64,000 nucleotides of DNA from NCBI RefSeq assembly GCF_020614395.1, contig NZ_CP085325.1, positions 1 to 64,000 of the forward strand. The letters run 5' to 3'. Position numbers and translations under genes: made by a program. Under the pieces are notes generated by a model, which worked only from the letters and a program-made list of their open reading frames with translations, had not been told where the DNA came from and made no database searches. The stretch is from Salarchaeum japonicum. GTDB taxonomy: Archaea; Halobacteriota; Halobacteria; Halobacteriales; Halobacteriaceae. Positions 17,566 to 25,737 of this stretch are shown one piece after another (within the stretch, counting starts at the first letter, position 1; every line of letters begins with the position of its first letter).

Positions 17566-17917
17566 CACCCCTATCGATTTGTTCTAACCAATACGGAGGG
17601 TAGGGTGAGAGAATTCCCGAACGGGCTAACGCTCCATCTACGTCACGATTAGCACGGGATCGAGAGCTGCTTTCATCTTCTCTTTCTCTTCTTTCTAGTT
17701 CTAGCTACTATCTAGCTAGTAGAACACACGTCTATCGATTTGTTCTAACTGCTCTTATTCGCTCTATTCTCCTCCTGATAGAGTATTTAAACAAGGGTCG
17801 AGAAACCAAGGGACGAAGACCAGGATCGGGCTGCTTGTACACTGTGGTGAGAGGTGTCTTGTTGTTCCTTCTGTTTCTTCGGCTAACTATTCTACACTCT
17901 TCCCTATCGATTTGTTC
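17566..17917 (+). repeat. Origin iterons, right cluster, plus-oriented (3 copies)
   Basis: Copies at 17566-17584 (CACCCCTATCGATTTGTTC), 17730-17745 (GTCTATCGATTTGTTC) and 17902-17917 (CCCTATCGATTTGTTC). A weaker variant occurs near 17425-17440. Confidence 0.85.
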
Positions 17918-18052
17918 AATCCTCTCTCTGTACACCGATTATAACAAGAATCGAGCTAATAAAGGTGGATTTAGCCGAAGGATATTATTCTGATGAACCA
18001 TATCCACCTCGGTTCCCCGTGATTGACTCCCCCTCCCCACCCTTTCTCGTTA

Positions 18053-18296
18053 GAACAAATCGATAGGGGTGGGTGTGTGGTCCTGGCGACACGGTCGCGG
18101 TGAATCAACCCGGCTACGTGTAGGAGCGGTCCTATGCTCAATCTTGATCAGAGATGGAAACCCCTCACTAGGGCGGAGAAGGAACTTCTCTCCACTGGTT
18201 CAATACCGATCTCCTGTGGGTGACTCCTCGCTAAACAAATCGATAGAGGTGACCCTCTGCATGCAGGTGGTTTTGTTGAACAAGTCGATAGGGGTG
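18053..18296 (-). repeat. Origin iterons, right cluster, inverted (3 copies)
   Basis: Reverse-complement copies at 18053-18071 (GAACAAATCGATAGGGGTG), 18234-18251 (AACAAATCGATAGAGGTG) and 18278-18296 (GAACAAGTCGATAGGGGTG). They face the plus-oriented set, as at bidirectional archaeal origins. Confidence 0.85.
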
Positions 18297-18500
18297 CGTC
18301 TCTTCGATATCGAAATAAGAGTGCGATTTTTCAGCTCCTGTATTCGGATCTCCGACCGAATCGACAAGACTGAGGACATCAAACGATACGGGACCGATGC
18401 GAGTCCACTCCACGACTTGAGCGCTGACAGCTTTCTTCTTTCATTTTGTAGACGGGGATACTTTTGAACAACTGGCCGTCCAACTCAAACGCTATTTCGC

Positions 18501-18824
18501 TTATTCGTCGGGACTGACGGGGCTTTTATATTTGGACCGGATCTTTTCTCCTTCTCTCCACTGCCAGTAGTAGTAGCGATTGTCGTTGATCTCCTTGATC
18601 GTGATCGTCGCCTTCGCCGGCACGTCGTCCGGAAGGTCATCGGGTCGCTCCTCAACGTCGTCTTCGTCCGATTCCTTCTCAAGACGGGCTTCCCGTTCCT
18701 TGTGTTCGGCTAGCCCCTCAGCGTAGCGGGCTACGTCCCGAAGCTGCTCCGGCGAGGCCTCGTTGAGAGTGTCGACTAATTCGGCTGGAAGTCCTGCCGG
18801 CGGGGTCGGTGGCTCGTAGGGCAT
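18501..18824 (-). CDS. Hypothetical protein with YYYWQWREG C-terminal motif
   Basis: A 107-residue protein. Residues 1-50 are helical (LPAELVDTLNEASPEQLRDVARYAEGLAEHKEREARLE), 51-72 are acidic, and the end reads ITIKEINDNRYYYWQWREGEKIRSKYKSP. The last segment resembles short haloarchaeal proteins with a YYY-WREG-K motif of unknown function. The ATG is preceded by GAGGTGA at a good distance, and operator copy 2 ends just 16 bp before the start, so the promoter is inside the repeat. Confidence 0.75.
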   Translation of the reverse strand: MPYEPPTPPAGLPAELVDTLNEASPEQLRDVARYAEGLAEHKEREARLEKESDEDDVEERPDDLPDDVPAKATITIKEINDNRYYYWQWREGEKIRSKYKSPVSPDE

Positions 18825-18840
18825 CGACTGTCACCTCGTA

Positions 18841-18881
18841 TTAACCAACAGAAGCCATCAATCCATAATTCTGTTGGTTAA
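18841..18881. promoter_or_regulatory. Operator-like inverted repeat, copy 2
   Basis: TTAACCAACA at 18841-18850 and TGTTGGTTAA at 18872-18881, 21-nt spacer. On the minus strand a GAATTATGG sequence lies between the arms where a TATA box would be, and the downstream arm falls at the expected transcription start of the gene at 18824. Confidence 0.85.
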
Positions 18882-19708
18882 TAACGTCGATTCGACTCGG
18901 TCGGGAGTCGACCGTCCGGGCGGGGAACCCGCCCCTGCTTGATTTCGTGGTCCACCCGGCGGATGTGTTTGCAGCCGCCTTCGGGAGCTCGCTGCTGCCA
19001 ATCCGGACAGGTGCAGGATTCGCTGATCACGTCGACTTCGTACCAGTTCCCCGACGCTGACCGAACTTCGTAGCGACCGCCTTTTTCGAGCAGCGAGACC
19101 TCCATTGCTTCGTCGACGGCGCGTCGGGTTCGCGGTTCGAGGTCCGCACGCTGGTTCGAGTGCTTCGTGACGACCATCCGGTCGCGAACATCGCCAGTCC
19201 GCCCACCGTCCGGCGCAACGGGGGCGGCTGGATCCTGGTGCCGATCTTGAAGGAGTTCCTCAACCGGATGGCCCTCCGGCCAGCGATAGTGGACTTCACA
19301 GCGCTCGCGATAGTCGTAGGAGCCACAGGCTGTGGCGTTCCCAGCCCACACGCGCCACGCGCCGAGGGCAGCCATCACGTCGACGACCACCCGTGGGACG
19401 ATTTCGTACTCGTCGGGGTAGAAGATTCGGAAGCGGGTACACCCCTCTCGCGGTGGGACGTCGTCCCACCACTCGACGTCATTACCCCAACTGTCGAACA
19501 TCGCTTCGTCCGCTCCGTACCCGACGGTTACGCCGTCGATTTCGGGCACGTCCGCAGCTGTCTCGTCAGACTCGCCTTCGAGCAGCCGAAGGACGCCGTA
19601 CCGCAGGTACTCGTGCGCTGTCTGATCCGTCGATCGCGCTATCTGGTCGTGTTGTTCTGCAACTCGTTCCGCCTCGTTGAGGACAGCGGATAGATACGGT
19701 TCACACAT
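18878..19708 (-). CDS. SWIM zinc-finger protein
   Basis: A 276-residue protein. The C-terminal CTCPDWQQRAPEGGCKHI (about 234-251) is a SWIM-type zinc finger (CxC...CxH), a DNA- or protein-binding module. The N-terminal 150 residues include FRIFYPDEYEIVPRVVVDVMAALGAWRVW and a GSYDYRERCEVHYRWPEG segment, unassigned but aromatic-rich. Haloarchaeal plasmids often carry such proteins. Operator copy 3 lies 51 bp before the start and a GC hairpin lies between; the gene's stop overlaps operator copy 2, which serves the next gene. Confidence 0.8.
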   Translation of the reverse strand: MCEPYLSAVLNEAERVAEQHDQIARSTDQTAHEYLRYGVLRLLEGESDETAADVPEIDGVTVGYGADEAMFDSWGNDVEWWDDVPPREGCTRFRIFYPDEYEIVPRVVVDVMAALGAWRVWAGNATACGSYDYRERCEVHYRWPEGHPVEELLQDRHQDPAAPVAPDGGRTGDVRDRMVVTKHSNQRADLEPRTRRAVDEAMEVSLLEKGGRYEVRSASGNWYEVDVISESCTCPDWQQRAPEGGCKHIRRVDHEIKQGRVPRPDGRLPTESNRRY

Positions 19709-19727
19709 AGTTCGTAGAGGCGTGACT

Positions 19728-19751
19728 GCGCCTCCGCCCCTCGGCGGGCGC
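19728..19751 (-). promoter_or_regulatory. Leader GC hairpin 1
   Basis: GCGCC/GGCGC arms around a C/G-rich loop, 19 nt before the SWIM gene start; one of a family of fifteen. Confidence 0.5.
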
Positions 19752-19759
19752 TGATAGAC

Positions 19760-19800
19760 TTAACCAACGAAATACCGTCTTACTGCCAGCTGTTGGTTAA
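19760..19800. promoter_or_regulatory. Operator-like inverted repeat, copy 3
   Basis: TTAACCAACG at 19760-19769 (one mismatch) and TGTTGGTTAA at 19791-19800, 21-nt spacer; between the ArdC-like gene's stop and the SWIM gene's start. Confidence 0.85.
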
Positions 19801-19817
19801 CTAGAAGAACCGCGTGT

Positions 19818-20747
19818 TCAGCCCTCTACAACCGTGTCGATGATCTCCTGTGCGGTCGAACTGATCCGCCCGAGACGCTCCTGAATGCCCTCTGCATCGT
19901 CGTCCTGCCACGCGGCAAGATAGAACGCTGATCCGCTCGTATCCAGGTTGAAATACCGCCCGACGATGTACGCAACGGCTTCCGCTTCGACCTCGCGTTT
20001 TGCACGCTCGGGTTCGTCGTCGACATCGAAATGAAGCAGTGCGTGGGCGTACTCGTGAATCAGCGTCACCGCGAGATCGGCCTGATTTGAGCGAGCTTTC
20101 GCTTCGACGACGGGTTGGCACTCGTCGAGATTCCGGTGTTTGCAGACGCCTTTCGCGTCGCCATGCTCCCACTCAGCAGCGTCGACGACACGGACGTCGA
20201 TATCGAGCGTAGTTGCTGCATCGAGGAGTGCTGGCACCAGGTCGTCGGCGTCACCAGTTGCCTCGGTTTCCAACTCGGGGAGCGGTTCGCCCTCGGTTTG
20301 AGACACATCGAAGACTGCCGTTGGTTTGAATCCAACCAGTCCTTCGGACCACTCCTCGGCCGGTGTCTCGTCGTAGTCACAGTCGCTTTGCTCGTGGTAA
20401 CTCGGTGAGTTCTCGCACTCAGGGCACTGCTTCGTAATAATGGGTGCCCAGATCCAGATCGCCTGTTCGCCCTCTTGGACGTGCCGGTCGAACTCCGACC
20501 GCCACGTATTGTAGCCCGCTACGCGGGTTGCCTCGGGACACTGGAGCTTGATCAAGAGGGTGTTGCGATGGGAGTAGTCGTGGAATCGGGACTGGACATC
20601 GAGCCACTCCTGGAACTGTTGGCTGGCTTTTGCCTCGTCGACGTCTGCGACGAGCTCGTCGATCCAGTCTTCGATGGTACTGTGCATCTCGTCGTGTCGG
20701 GTGTCGGTCTCCTCGAACGAGACCTTCGACTCGCTGGCTGTCATCAT
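19818..20747 (-). CDS. ArdC-like antirestriction protein (ssDNA-binding plus metallopeptidase-like domain)
   Basis: A 309-residue protein. The N-terminal part (about 20-115: WIDELVADVDEAKASQQFQEWLDVQSRFHDYSHRNTLLI, then YNTWRSEFDRHVQEGEQAIWIWAP) matches the ArdC N-terminal ssDNA-binding domain. The C-terminal part has VTLIHEYAHALLHF (HExxH zinc-peptidase motif) and a later EVEAEAVAYIVGRYF glutamate helix, as in ImmA/IrrE-type peptidases. ArdC-type proteins protect incoming conjugative DNA from restriction. I start at the ATG 20747, preceded by GGTGTGATG, rather than the upstream GTG at 20759. Confidence 0.9.
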   Translation of the reverse strand: MMTASESKVSFEETDTRHDEMHSTIEDWIDELVADVDEAKASQQFQEWLDVQSRFHDYSHRNTLLIKLQCPEATRVAGYNTWRSEFDRHVQEGEQAIWIWAPIITKQCPECENSPSYHEQSDCDYDETPAEEWSEGLVGFKPTAVFDVSQTEGEPLPELETEATGDADDLVPALLDAATTLDIDVRVVDAAEWEHGDAKGVCKHRNLDECQPVVEAKARSNQADLAVTLIHEYAHALLHFDVDDEPERAKREVEAEAVAYIVGRYFNLDTSGSAFYLAAWQDDDAEGIQERLGRISSTAQEIIDTVVEG

Positions 20748-20798
20748 GGATTGCATCACACCAAGTACGACGACGTCTCCGAGAAGTCAGGACGCGCC

Positions 20799-20815
20799 GC
20801 GCCCCTCGGGGGCGC
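20799..20815 (-). promoter_or_regulatory. Leader GC hairpin 2
   Basis: GCGCCCC-TCG-GGGGCGC, 7-bp perfect arms, 51 nt before the ArdC-like start. Confidence 0.55.
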
Positions 20816-20859
20816 ACGATAAACATCGGCGCGACTTCGGGGGGTTTAGATCGGGGCTG

Positions 20860-21207
20860 CTATCGGAGCGCTGCTTTCTCGTCAGCGAAGCCGACCGTGA
20901 CGAGGTACTCGAGGAACGCGTCGAACTGGTCGACATCGCTCGGCGTGTCCGTCGCGAGGTGTCGAACCCACTCGATCGCCCACTGGAACGCGGGATCGGT
21001 TCCGCCCTTGCCATGTATATACCACCAGCGGGCGGCCTTCAGGACGACGAGCGGATTCGTCGGCGGTTGCTCGCTTGCGAGTCCACGAGTGATCGATCGG
21101 ATTTCCTCGGGTACCTCAGCGGGGTCGACCTCGCCTGATTGGGTGTTCGATACGTCGACTGGAATATCGTCGATCGAGACATCGTTCGGACGCTGTTGTT
21201 GACTCAC
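20860..21207 (-). CDS. Small plasmid protein of unknown function
   Basis: A 115-residue protein starting at a GTG preceded by AAGGTGAT. The N-terminal 50 residues are acidic and disordered; the rest is helical with LVVLKAARWWYIHGKGGTDPAFQWAIEWVRHLATDTP and DQFDAFLEYLVTVGFADEKAALR. No known family. It lies between the ArdC-like and DUF6610-like genes in a minus-strand series. Confidence 0.75.
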   Translation of the reverse strand: MSQQQRPNDVSIDDIPVDVSNTQSGEVDPAEVPEEIRSITRGLASEQPPTNPLVVLKAARWWYIHGKGGTDPAFQWAIEWVRHLATDTPSDVDQFDAFLEYLVTVGFADEKAALR

Positions 21208-21248
21208 GGAAAATCACCTTCTCGGAGGACTTTTTGGATCGAGCCCTC

Positions 21249-21262
21249 GCCCCCTCCGGGGC
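21249..21262 (-). promoter_or_regulatory. Leader GC hairpin 3
   Basis: GCCCC/GGGGC arms, preceded on the coding strand by TTTTTCGC; between the stop at 21283 and the GTG start at 21207. Confidence 0.55.
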
Positions 21263-21282
21263 GCGAAAAACCACTCGTAGCG

Positions 21283-22284
21283 TCACGCCGGTGGAATGTA
21301 CACGCTCTGCTCGCCGGCGATCTCCTCGAGGTTGTTCCGATGGCGATGCGAGAAGTAGCACTCGTAGCTGCAGTAGCCACAGAGCACGCCGGTATCATAC
21401 TCCGCGATGAAGGGACCGCGCCGAGTCGTCCAGACGTTCGCTTCACATTCGGTACACGCAGCACTATCGAGGTCGGTTGGTGACGGCCCCTCGTACTCGA
21501 TTTCGAGGATGTCGCTATGTGGCGCTGAGTCAGGCCAGACGCCGTGGGACTGCCAGAAGGCCTTGATGCGGGCGAGACTGTGTCGCACCGTCTTCCGAAC
21601 TGTGACGTGGGAGGCGTCACGACCGCTATCATCCCAGCCGTCAGCCGTCCAGAACTCCCCGAACTGCGCGCCGCGATGCAGCCCGTTCCAATCGAGGCCG
21701 ACGATGTCGGCTGGTGGCTCGTCGGTGAGTGTCGGCCTGGTCAGCTGTCGAATGGCGTCGAGCTGCTTGGGCGGACTCCCACCGAGGATGTGGACGCGCC
21801 GCCCTCTCCAATCGGTTGGGTCGGAGAACTCGTGCGCCAGGCGATCGGCGTACCCTCGCGAATAGCCGAGGATGATATCATCTGGGATCGTGTCAATCAC
21901 CGCTTGGGATTTCGGGACGATGATGACCTCGGCATCGGGAAAGCTGTCCTGAATCTCACGAGCAGCAGCGATGTGGGCGTCAACGTCAGTAGGTTCGTAG
22001 ATGTCGCCGATGACACCGACCTGTGGCTCGTACTCGAAGAACCGCTCGACGAATCGATCCAGATCGGGGTTCTGGAAGTCGTTGTCGAGCATCCCGACGG
22101 GGAGGGTGAGATTCTGATATTGGGTCTCCTGATACCCGCAGTCCTCCCGAAAGCCGGGAAGGAAACCGAGCTCATAGGCCTCCAGAGTGAACGGCGCTCG
22201 ATGGAGGAACGCCACGATGTCGGCTTGTCTGGCGGCAGCGATGTCGCTCGCCGTGCTGGCGCTGGAGCTCAGCTCGAGGGACAT
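21283..22284 (-). CDS. DUF6610-like haloarchaeal protein (possible TGT/TIM-barrel relative)
   Basis: A 333-residue protein. Alternating strands and helices run through residues 20-240: VGVIGDIYEPTDVDAHIAAAREIQDSFPDAEVIIVPKSQAVIDTIPDDIILGYSRGYADRL, then RRVHILGGSPPKQLDAIRQL and DIVGLDWNGLHRGAQFG. The ILGG and late D-x-N-G loops recall tRNA-guanine transglycosylase-like barrels, but this is by eye only. The C-terminus has two cysteine pairs, CTECEA and CGYCSYEC, a likely zinc site. I start at ATG 22284 because upstream sequence is operator copy 4 and a hairpin. The name DUF6610 is from memory. Confidence 0.7.
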   Translation of the reverse strand: MSLELSSSASTASDIAAARQADIVAFLHRAPFTLEAYELGFLPGFREDCGYQETQYQNLTLPVGMLDNDFQNPDLDRFVERFFEYEPQVGVIGDIYEPTDVDAHIAAAREIQDSFPDAEVIIVPKSQAVIDTIPDDIILGYSRGYADRLAHEFSDPTDWRGRRVHILGGSPPKQLDAIRQLTRPTLTDEPPADIVGLDWNGLHRGAQFGEFWTADGWDDSGRDASHVTVRKTVRHSLARIKAFWQSHGVWPDSAPHSDILEIEYEGPSPTDLDSAACTECEANVWTTRRGPFIAEYDTGVLCGYCSYECYFSHRHRNNLEEIAGEQSVYIPPA

Positions 22285-22319
22285 GATTGGAGTTACGAGG
22301 CCGCTGTTGGCCGCCCCGC

Positions 22320-22334
22320 GCCCCTTCTGGGGGC
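22320..22334 (-). promoter_or_regulatory. Leader GC hairpin 4
   Basis: GCCCC/GGGGC arms, 35 nt before the start at 22284, downstream of operator copy 4. Confidence 0.5.
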
Positions 22335-22357
22335 CTGACAAACCGAGGTACAGTCTG

Positions 22358-22399
22358 TTAACCAACAACAGGGAAACTTATGCGGGGATTGTTGGTTAA
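22358..22399. promoter_or_regulatory. Operator-like inverted repeat, copy 4
   Basis: TTAACCAACA at 22358-22367 and TGTTGGTTAA at 22390-22399, 22-nt spacer with CATAAG inside on the minus strand. Confidence 0.85.
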
Positions 22400-22408
22400 G
22401 GACAGGAC

Positions 22409-22501
22409 TTACTCTTCGTCGTCAGTGGTCCCCTCCTCTCGAAGAGCCTCCACCCCTTTGGGGCCGACACAAACAACTCTCCGGACGATGACGCCCCGCC
22501 T
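22409..22501 (-). pseudogene. Possible gene remnant at the edge of the metal island
   Basis: A 30-codon minus-strand reading that begins just after a TAG and has no good start. It ends VVCVGPKGVEALREEGTTDDEE at a TAA, which looks like the acidic C-terminus of a haloarchaeal protein. Its upstream part would have been replaced by the metal genes. Alternatively chance. Confidence 0.25.
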
Positions 22502-22536
22502 CTAATAGAGATAAAACCGATACAACAGTTACCGTA

Positions 22537-22776
22537 ATGGTCATCCCCCGCGAGTGTTTACAGGCCCGTATGGAGCGAAAGACGATCGCCGTCATCGGGA
22601 TGTCGTGCAACGGGTGCGAACAGAACGTGGAGACCGCCCTGCGAAACCTCGATGGTGTAAATCGGGTCGAGGCCGACCACGACGCTGACACGGTCGACGT
22701 CGTCCTCAAGGATGGAGTCTCAGACGACGACGTGAACGCGGCAATCGAACAGGCTGGCTATGACGTAAAGGCTTAA
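22537..22776 (+). CDS. CopZ-like heavy-metal-binding (HMA) chaperone
   Basis: A 79-residue HMA domain with the metal motif GMSCNGC (cysteines at 24 and 27), the usual ferredoxin-like pattern and a closing [11 protein letters not shown]. It would carry Cu(I) or another soft metal to the P1B ATPase encoded convergently. A GATAAAAC box about 25 bp upstream of ATG 22537 suggests a leaderless start there; an ATG at 22570 gives the more usual MERKTIAV start. Its TAA overlaps the ATPase stop by two bases, end to end. Confidence 0.9.
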   Translation: MVIPRECLQARMERKTIAVIGMSCNGCEQNVETALRNLDGVNRVEADHDADTVDVVLKDGVSDDDVNAAIEQAGYDVKA

Positions 22777-25049
22777 TCGGCTGTCACTCGGCCGTCTCCA
22801 CGCTCGCCGTCGGTGCGTTCTTTGAGAGCGAATTCGGTGTTGACACCCTCACCGGAGAGGAGCTGACCAGCGAAGCTGTTGGCGAGGACGGCCGAGACGG
22901 ACAACACCATCGCAAGCATCGCGAACACCGGGTGAACGAGCCCCGTGGTCGCGGCGGCGACGCCGATGCCGTTGAACGCAAAGGCCGTCACGAGATTCTG
23001 GCGAGTCTTTCGATAGCTCTCGTTCCCGATCTCATAGGCGTCCATCACGCCGCCGAGCCGGTCACCCATCAGGACGATGTCCGCCGATTCGATGGCGATG
23101 TCGGTCCCGGCGCCGATGGCGATGCCGATGTCCGCCTGTGTGAGTGCCGGCGCGTCGTTGATGCCGTCGCCGACCATCGCCACGCGGTGGCCGGCTTCCT
23201 GCAGGCGACCGATCTCCTCGCGTTTCTCGTCGGGCAACACGTCGGCCATGACGCGGTCGATACTGACCTCCTCGGCGACCGCGTTCGCGGTGCGCTCGTT
23301 GTCCCCGGTGATCATCACGGGCGTAATGCCGGCGTCGCGAATCCGCCGGATGGTCTCGGCGGCGTCTGCTTTGATTTCGTCACCGATGCCGATCAGGCCG
23401 AGTAGGTCACCGTGACGAACAACTCCGGCAACGGTGAGGCCGCGGCCCTGAAGTCGCTCAATATCGTCGCTCCTCTTCGAAAGGTCAATCCCCTCATCGC
23501 TGAGCCATCCGGGTTTCCCGACCAACACGTCGTCGCTGCCGACGATCGCTCGGACGCCCTTGCCGGTCACCGAGTCAAAGACGTCGGGATCCGCGTACTC
23601 GACATCTCGCTCGTCAGCGAACTCGAGGATCGCATCGGCGAGCGGGTGTTCGGAGAAGGCCTCCGCGCTGGCCGCCGTCGCGAGTACGTCTTCCTCGTCG
23701 GCGTTGAACCCGACGACCGCACTGACGGCGGGTTCGCCGACGGTGATCGTGCCGGTCTTGTCCAGCACGATGTGGTCGACGTCGGGGAAAATCTGGAAGG
23801 CGTCGCCGGAGCGCATCAAGATGCCACGGTTCGCTGCCTTCCCGCCACCCCGAATCAGGGCGAGCGGTGTTGCCATCCCAAGCGCACACGGATAGCCGAG
23901 GACGAGGACCGCCAGCGCTGCGAACGCCCCTCGCTGGACATTGGGGTCTGCCCCCCACGCGAGCGGTGCGACCACCCAGAAGAGGAACGAGAGCGCGGCA
24001 ATCGTCAAGACGCCTGGGACGAAGTACTTGAGGACGCGGTCGGCGAGCTGGATAATGCCGGGTTTCATCGCCCGCGCCTCCTCGATCTCGCGTGCCACCT
24101 GATTCAGGAACGCGTCCTCCCCGGTTGCAGTCACCTCGATAAGCAGCGTCCCGGTCTCGTTGACGCTGCCACCGATCACCGTGTCGCCGACCGTTTTCTC
24201 CTCGGGGATGGACTCACCGGTGGCAACCGACTCGTCGACCGTGGACTCTCCCTCGACGACCATCCCATCGACGGGGATGTTCTCGCCAGGCTTGACCCGG
24301 ACGTAGTCGCCGACGTTGAGGTCGTCGAGGGGGACTTCCTCGACGTCACCGTCATCACTGACGCGGCGTGCCGTGTCGGGCTGGAGGTCGAGAAGGCCTT
24401 GGACGGCTTGGGAAGCCCGCGTGCGGACGATGAGGCTGGTGTACTCCGAGAGGATGTGGTAGGTGGTGATGAACACGGCGACGGCGAAGAAGTGGACGGT
24501 CGGGAAGCTCGGGAAGACAAACAGGCCGAGTAACCCCCCGAGGAGCCCGGCGAAGGCGCCCGCTTCTAGGAGGACGTGCTGGTTGAAGATCCTCCGACGA
24601 AGGCTCTGGAACGCCTTCTGTTTGATGTAGCGCCCGGGACCGAACATCGTCCCGAGCGCTAGCCCCAGCGTCACCAGGTCCATCGCGAGCGATGCCGACT
24701 CGAAGCGTCCCATTACGAGAATCATCCACCCCATCAGGGCTGCGACAACGAGAGATGCGCCGCCAGCGATGAGGAGACGCCGCTTCCCGTCGGTGAGTTC
24801 GGCCTGCTGCTGCTCGTATCGTTTTGCCTTGTCCGGATCTCGGATGGTGTAGCCGAGGTCCCGGAGTGTGTCCTTCACCGCCACCTCGCTCAGGCGGTCA
24901 TCGTCGTACTGGACGAGTACCTCCTCGTGGGCGAGACTCACGTCGACGTCCTCGACGCCGTCGGTCCGGGCGTAGGCCTTCTCGATGCTCTCGGCACAGA
25001 ACGAGCAGGACATTCCCCCGACGTTGAATTGTTCGTGTGTCGTTCCCAT
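22773..25049 (-). CDS. P1B-type heavy-metal ATPase with a YPC (not CPC) transport motif
   Basis: A 758-residue membrane pump, copper-efflux-like in layout. N-terminal HMA domain with GMSCSFC (15, 18), about eight membrane helices, TGES actuator loop, phosphorylation motif DKTGT near 431, HP motif (SEHPLAD) and GDGIND. The transport-site motif reads [11 protein letters not shown] near 385 where Cu and Zn pumps have CPC. One membrane cysteine ligand is therefore missing, so specificity may differ from CopA. It sits with the HMA chaperone and, divergently, a winged-helix regulator at 25181. Confidence 0.9.
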   Translation of the reverse strand: MGTTHEQFNVGGMSCSFCAESIEKAYARTDGVEDVDVSLAHEEVLVQYDDDRLSEVAVKDTLRDLGYTIRDPDKAKRYEQQQAELTDGKRRLLIAGGASLVVAALMGWMILVMGRFESASLAMDLVTLGLALGTMFGPGRYIKQKAFQSLRRRIFNQHVLLEAGAFAGLLGGLLGLFVFPSFPTVHFFAVAVFITTYHILSEYTSLIVRTRASQAVQGLLDLQPDTARRVSDDGDVEEVPLDDLNVGDYVRVKPGENIPVDGMVVEGESTVDESVATGESIPEEKTVGDTVIGGSVNETGTLLIEVTATGEDAFLNQVAREIEEARAMKPGIIQLADRVLKYFVPGVLTIAALSFLFWVVAPLAWGADPNVQRGAFAALAVLVLGYPCALGMATPLALIRGGGKAANRGILMRSGDAFQIFPDVDHIVLDKTGTITVGEPAVSAVVGFNADEEDVLATAASAEAFSEHPLADAILEFADERDVEYADPDVFDSVTGKGVRAIVGSDDVLVGKPGWLSDEGIDLSKRSDDIERLQGRGLTVAGVVRHGDLLGLIGIGDEIKADAAETIRRIRDAGITPVMITGDNERTANAVAEEVSIDRVMADVLPDEKREEIGRLQEAGHRVAMVGDGINDAPALTQADIGIAIGAGTDIAIESADIVLMGDRLGGVMDAYEIGNESYRKTRQNLVTAFAFNGIGVAAATTGLVHPVFAMLAMVLSVSAVLANSFAGQLLSGEGVNTEFALKERTDGERGDGRVTAD

Positions 25050-25180
25050 CGTGAGTGGTGGTTATCGCGCGACGCGGAAAATCATTACGACAATAATTAT
25101 AGCGGTATCAAAGTCCTAATACCGATGTCGGGAGAGTGGCGTTACTCTTACTGTCGTTGTTCGCCTATCTCCTCACAAGA

Positions 25181-25735
25181 ATGGCGCTCCTCGAATCTGA
25201 TGTGCCGATCCGCGAAGTCGTGACGACAGACCCGGAAAAAGCGAAGGCGCTGGAGAACGACGTCCGGGCGAAGATCCTCGATATGCTCGCGACCGATGAA
25301 CTGACGATCGAGGAGATTCACGACGAACTGCATCGTCGCGGCGAGGAGAAGGCGGAAACAACGGTCCGCCACCACGTGAATGTCCTGAAGGACGCGGGGA
25401 TGGTTGAGATCGCCCGTCTCGAGGAAGCTGGTGGGGGGACGCGGAAGTACTACAAGTCGAACACGCGAGTCTTCTCGTACGAGCTCCCGGAGGGTGCCGA
25501 CGAAACCCTTGCAGGGGCGCAGTCCACCGCATCCGAGGAGCTGACATCCCTCATCGAGACGTTGTACGCGGACCACGGTACTGAGATCGAGGCGGTCGCC
25601 CGCGAGATGAAACCCTGTGAATACTGCGATACCCAGCACTACGAGGAGTTCATCGTTCGCGAACTTTTGAACCGTGCCCTCATCGAACTGGGCGAGAGCG
25701 GCACGCTCGAGGACGTGTTCTCGACCGACGACTGA
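25181..25735 (+). CDS. Winged-helix regulator with cysteine motif (metal sensor candidate)
   Basis: A 184-residue regulator. An ArsR-type winged helix at about 10-75: VRAKILDMLATDELTIEEIHDELHRRG, then TTVRHHVNVLKDAGMVEIARL and a wing GGTRKYYKSN. The C-terminal region has KPCEYCDTQHYEE (CxxC plus His), a plausible Cu or soft-metal site. It is divergent from the P1B ATPase at 22773, and the roughly 130 bp between them contain a CAATAATTATAG box. I use ATG 25181; an in-frame GTG at 25136 would add a hydrophobic 15-residue extension. Confidence 0.85.
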   Translation: MALLESDVPIREVVTTDPEKAKALENDVRAKILDMLATDELTIEEIHDELHRRGEEKAETTVRHHVNVLKDAGMVEIARLEEAGGGTRKYYKSNTRVFSYELPEGADETLAGAQSTASEELTSLIETLYADHGTEIEAVAREMKPCEYCDTQHYEEFIVRELLNRALIELGESGTLEDVFSTDD

Positions 25736-25737
25736 CC

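Larger units (their letters stand above)
17392..18500. other. Replication origin region (right)
   Basis: About 1.1 kb with no convincing gene. Contains six iterons: three plus-oriented (17566-17917), then three minus-oriented (18053-18296), with an AT-rich stretch at about 17935-18000 between the two orientations. A pyrimidine-rich tract and CTAG-rich inverted sequence lie at 17668-17725. The AT-rich segment between opposed iterons is the best candidate for the unwinding element. Confidence 0.75.

Noticed and set aside
17390-18300. Origin repeats considered as a CRISPR array
   Set aside because: Spacing is irregular (33-180 bp), orientation flips, and there are no cas genes; they match origin boxes beside orc.
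23412-24533. Plus-strand frame antisense to the YPC P1B ATPase
   Set aside because: Shadow of a gene with full P-type ATPase signatures.
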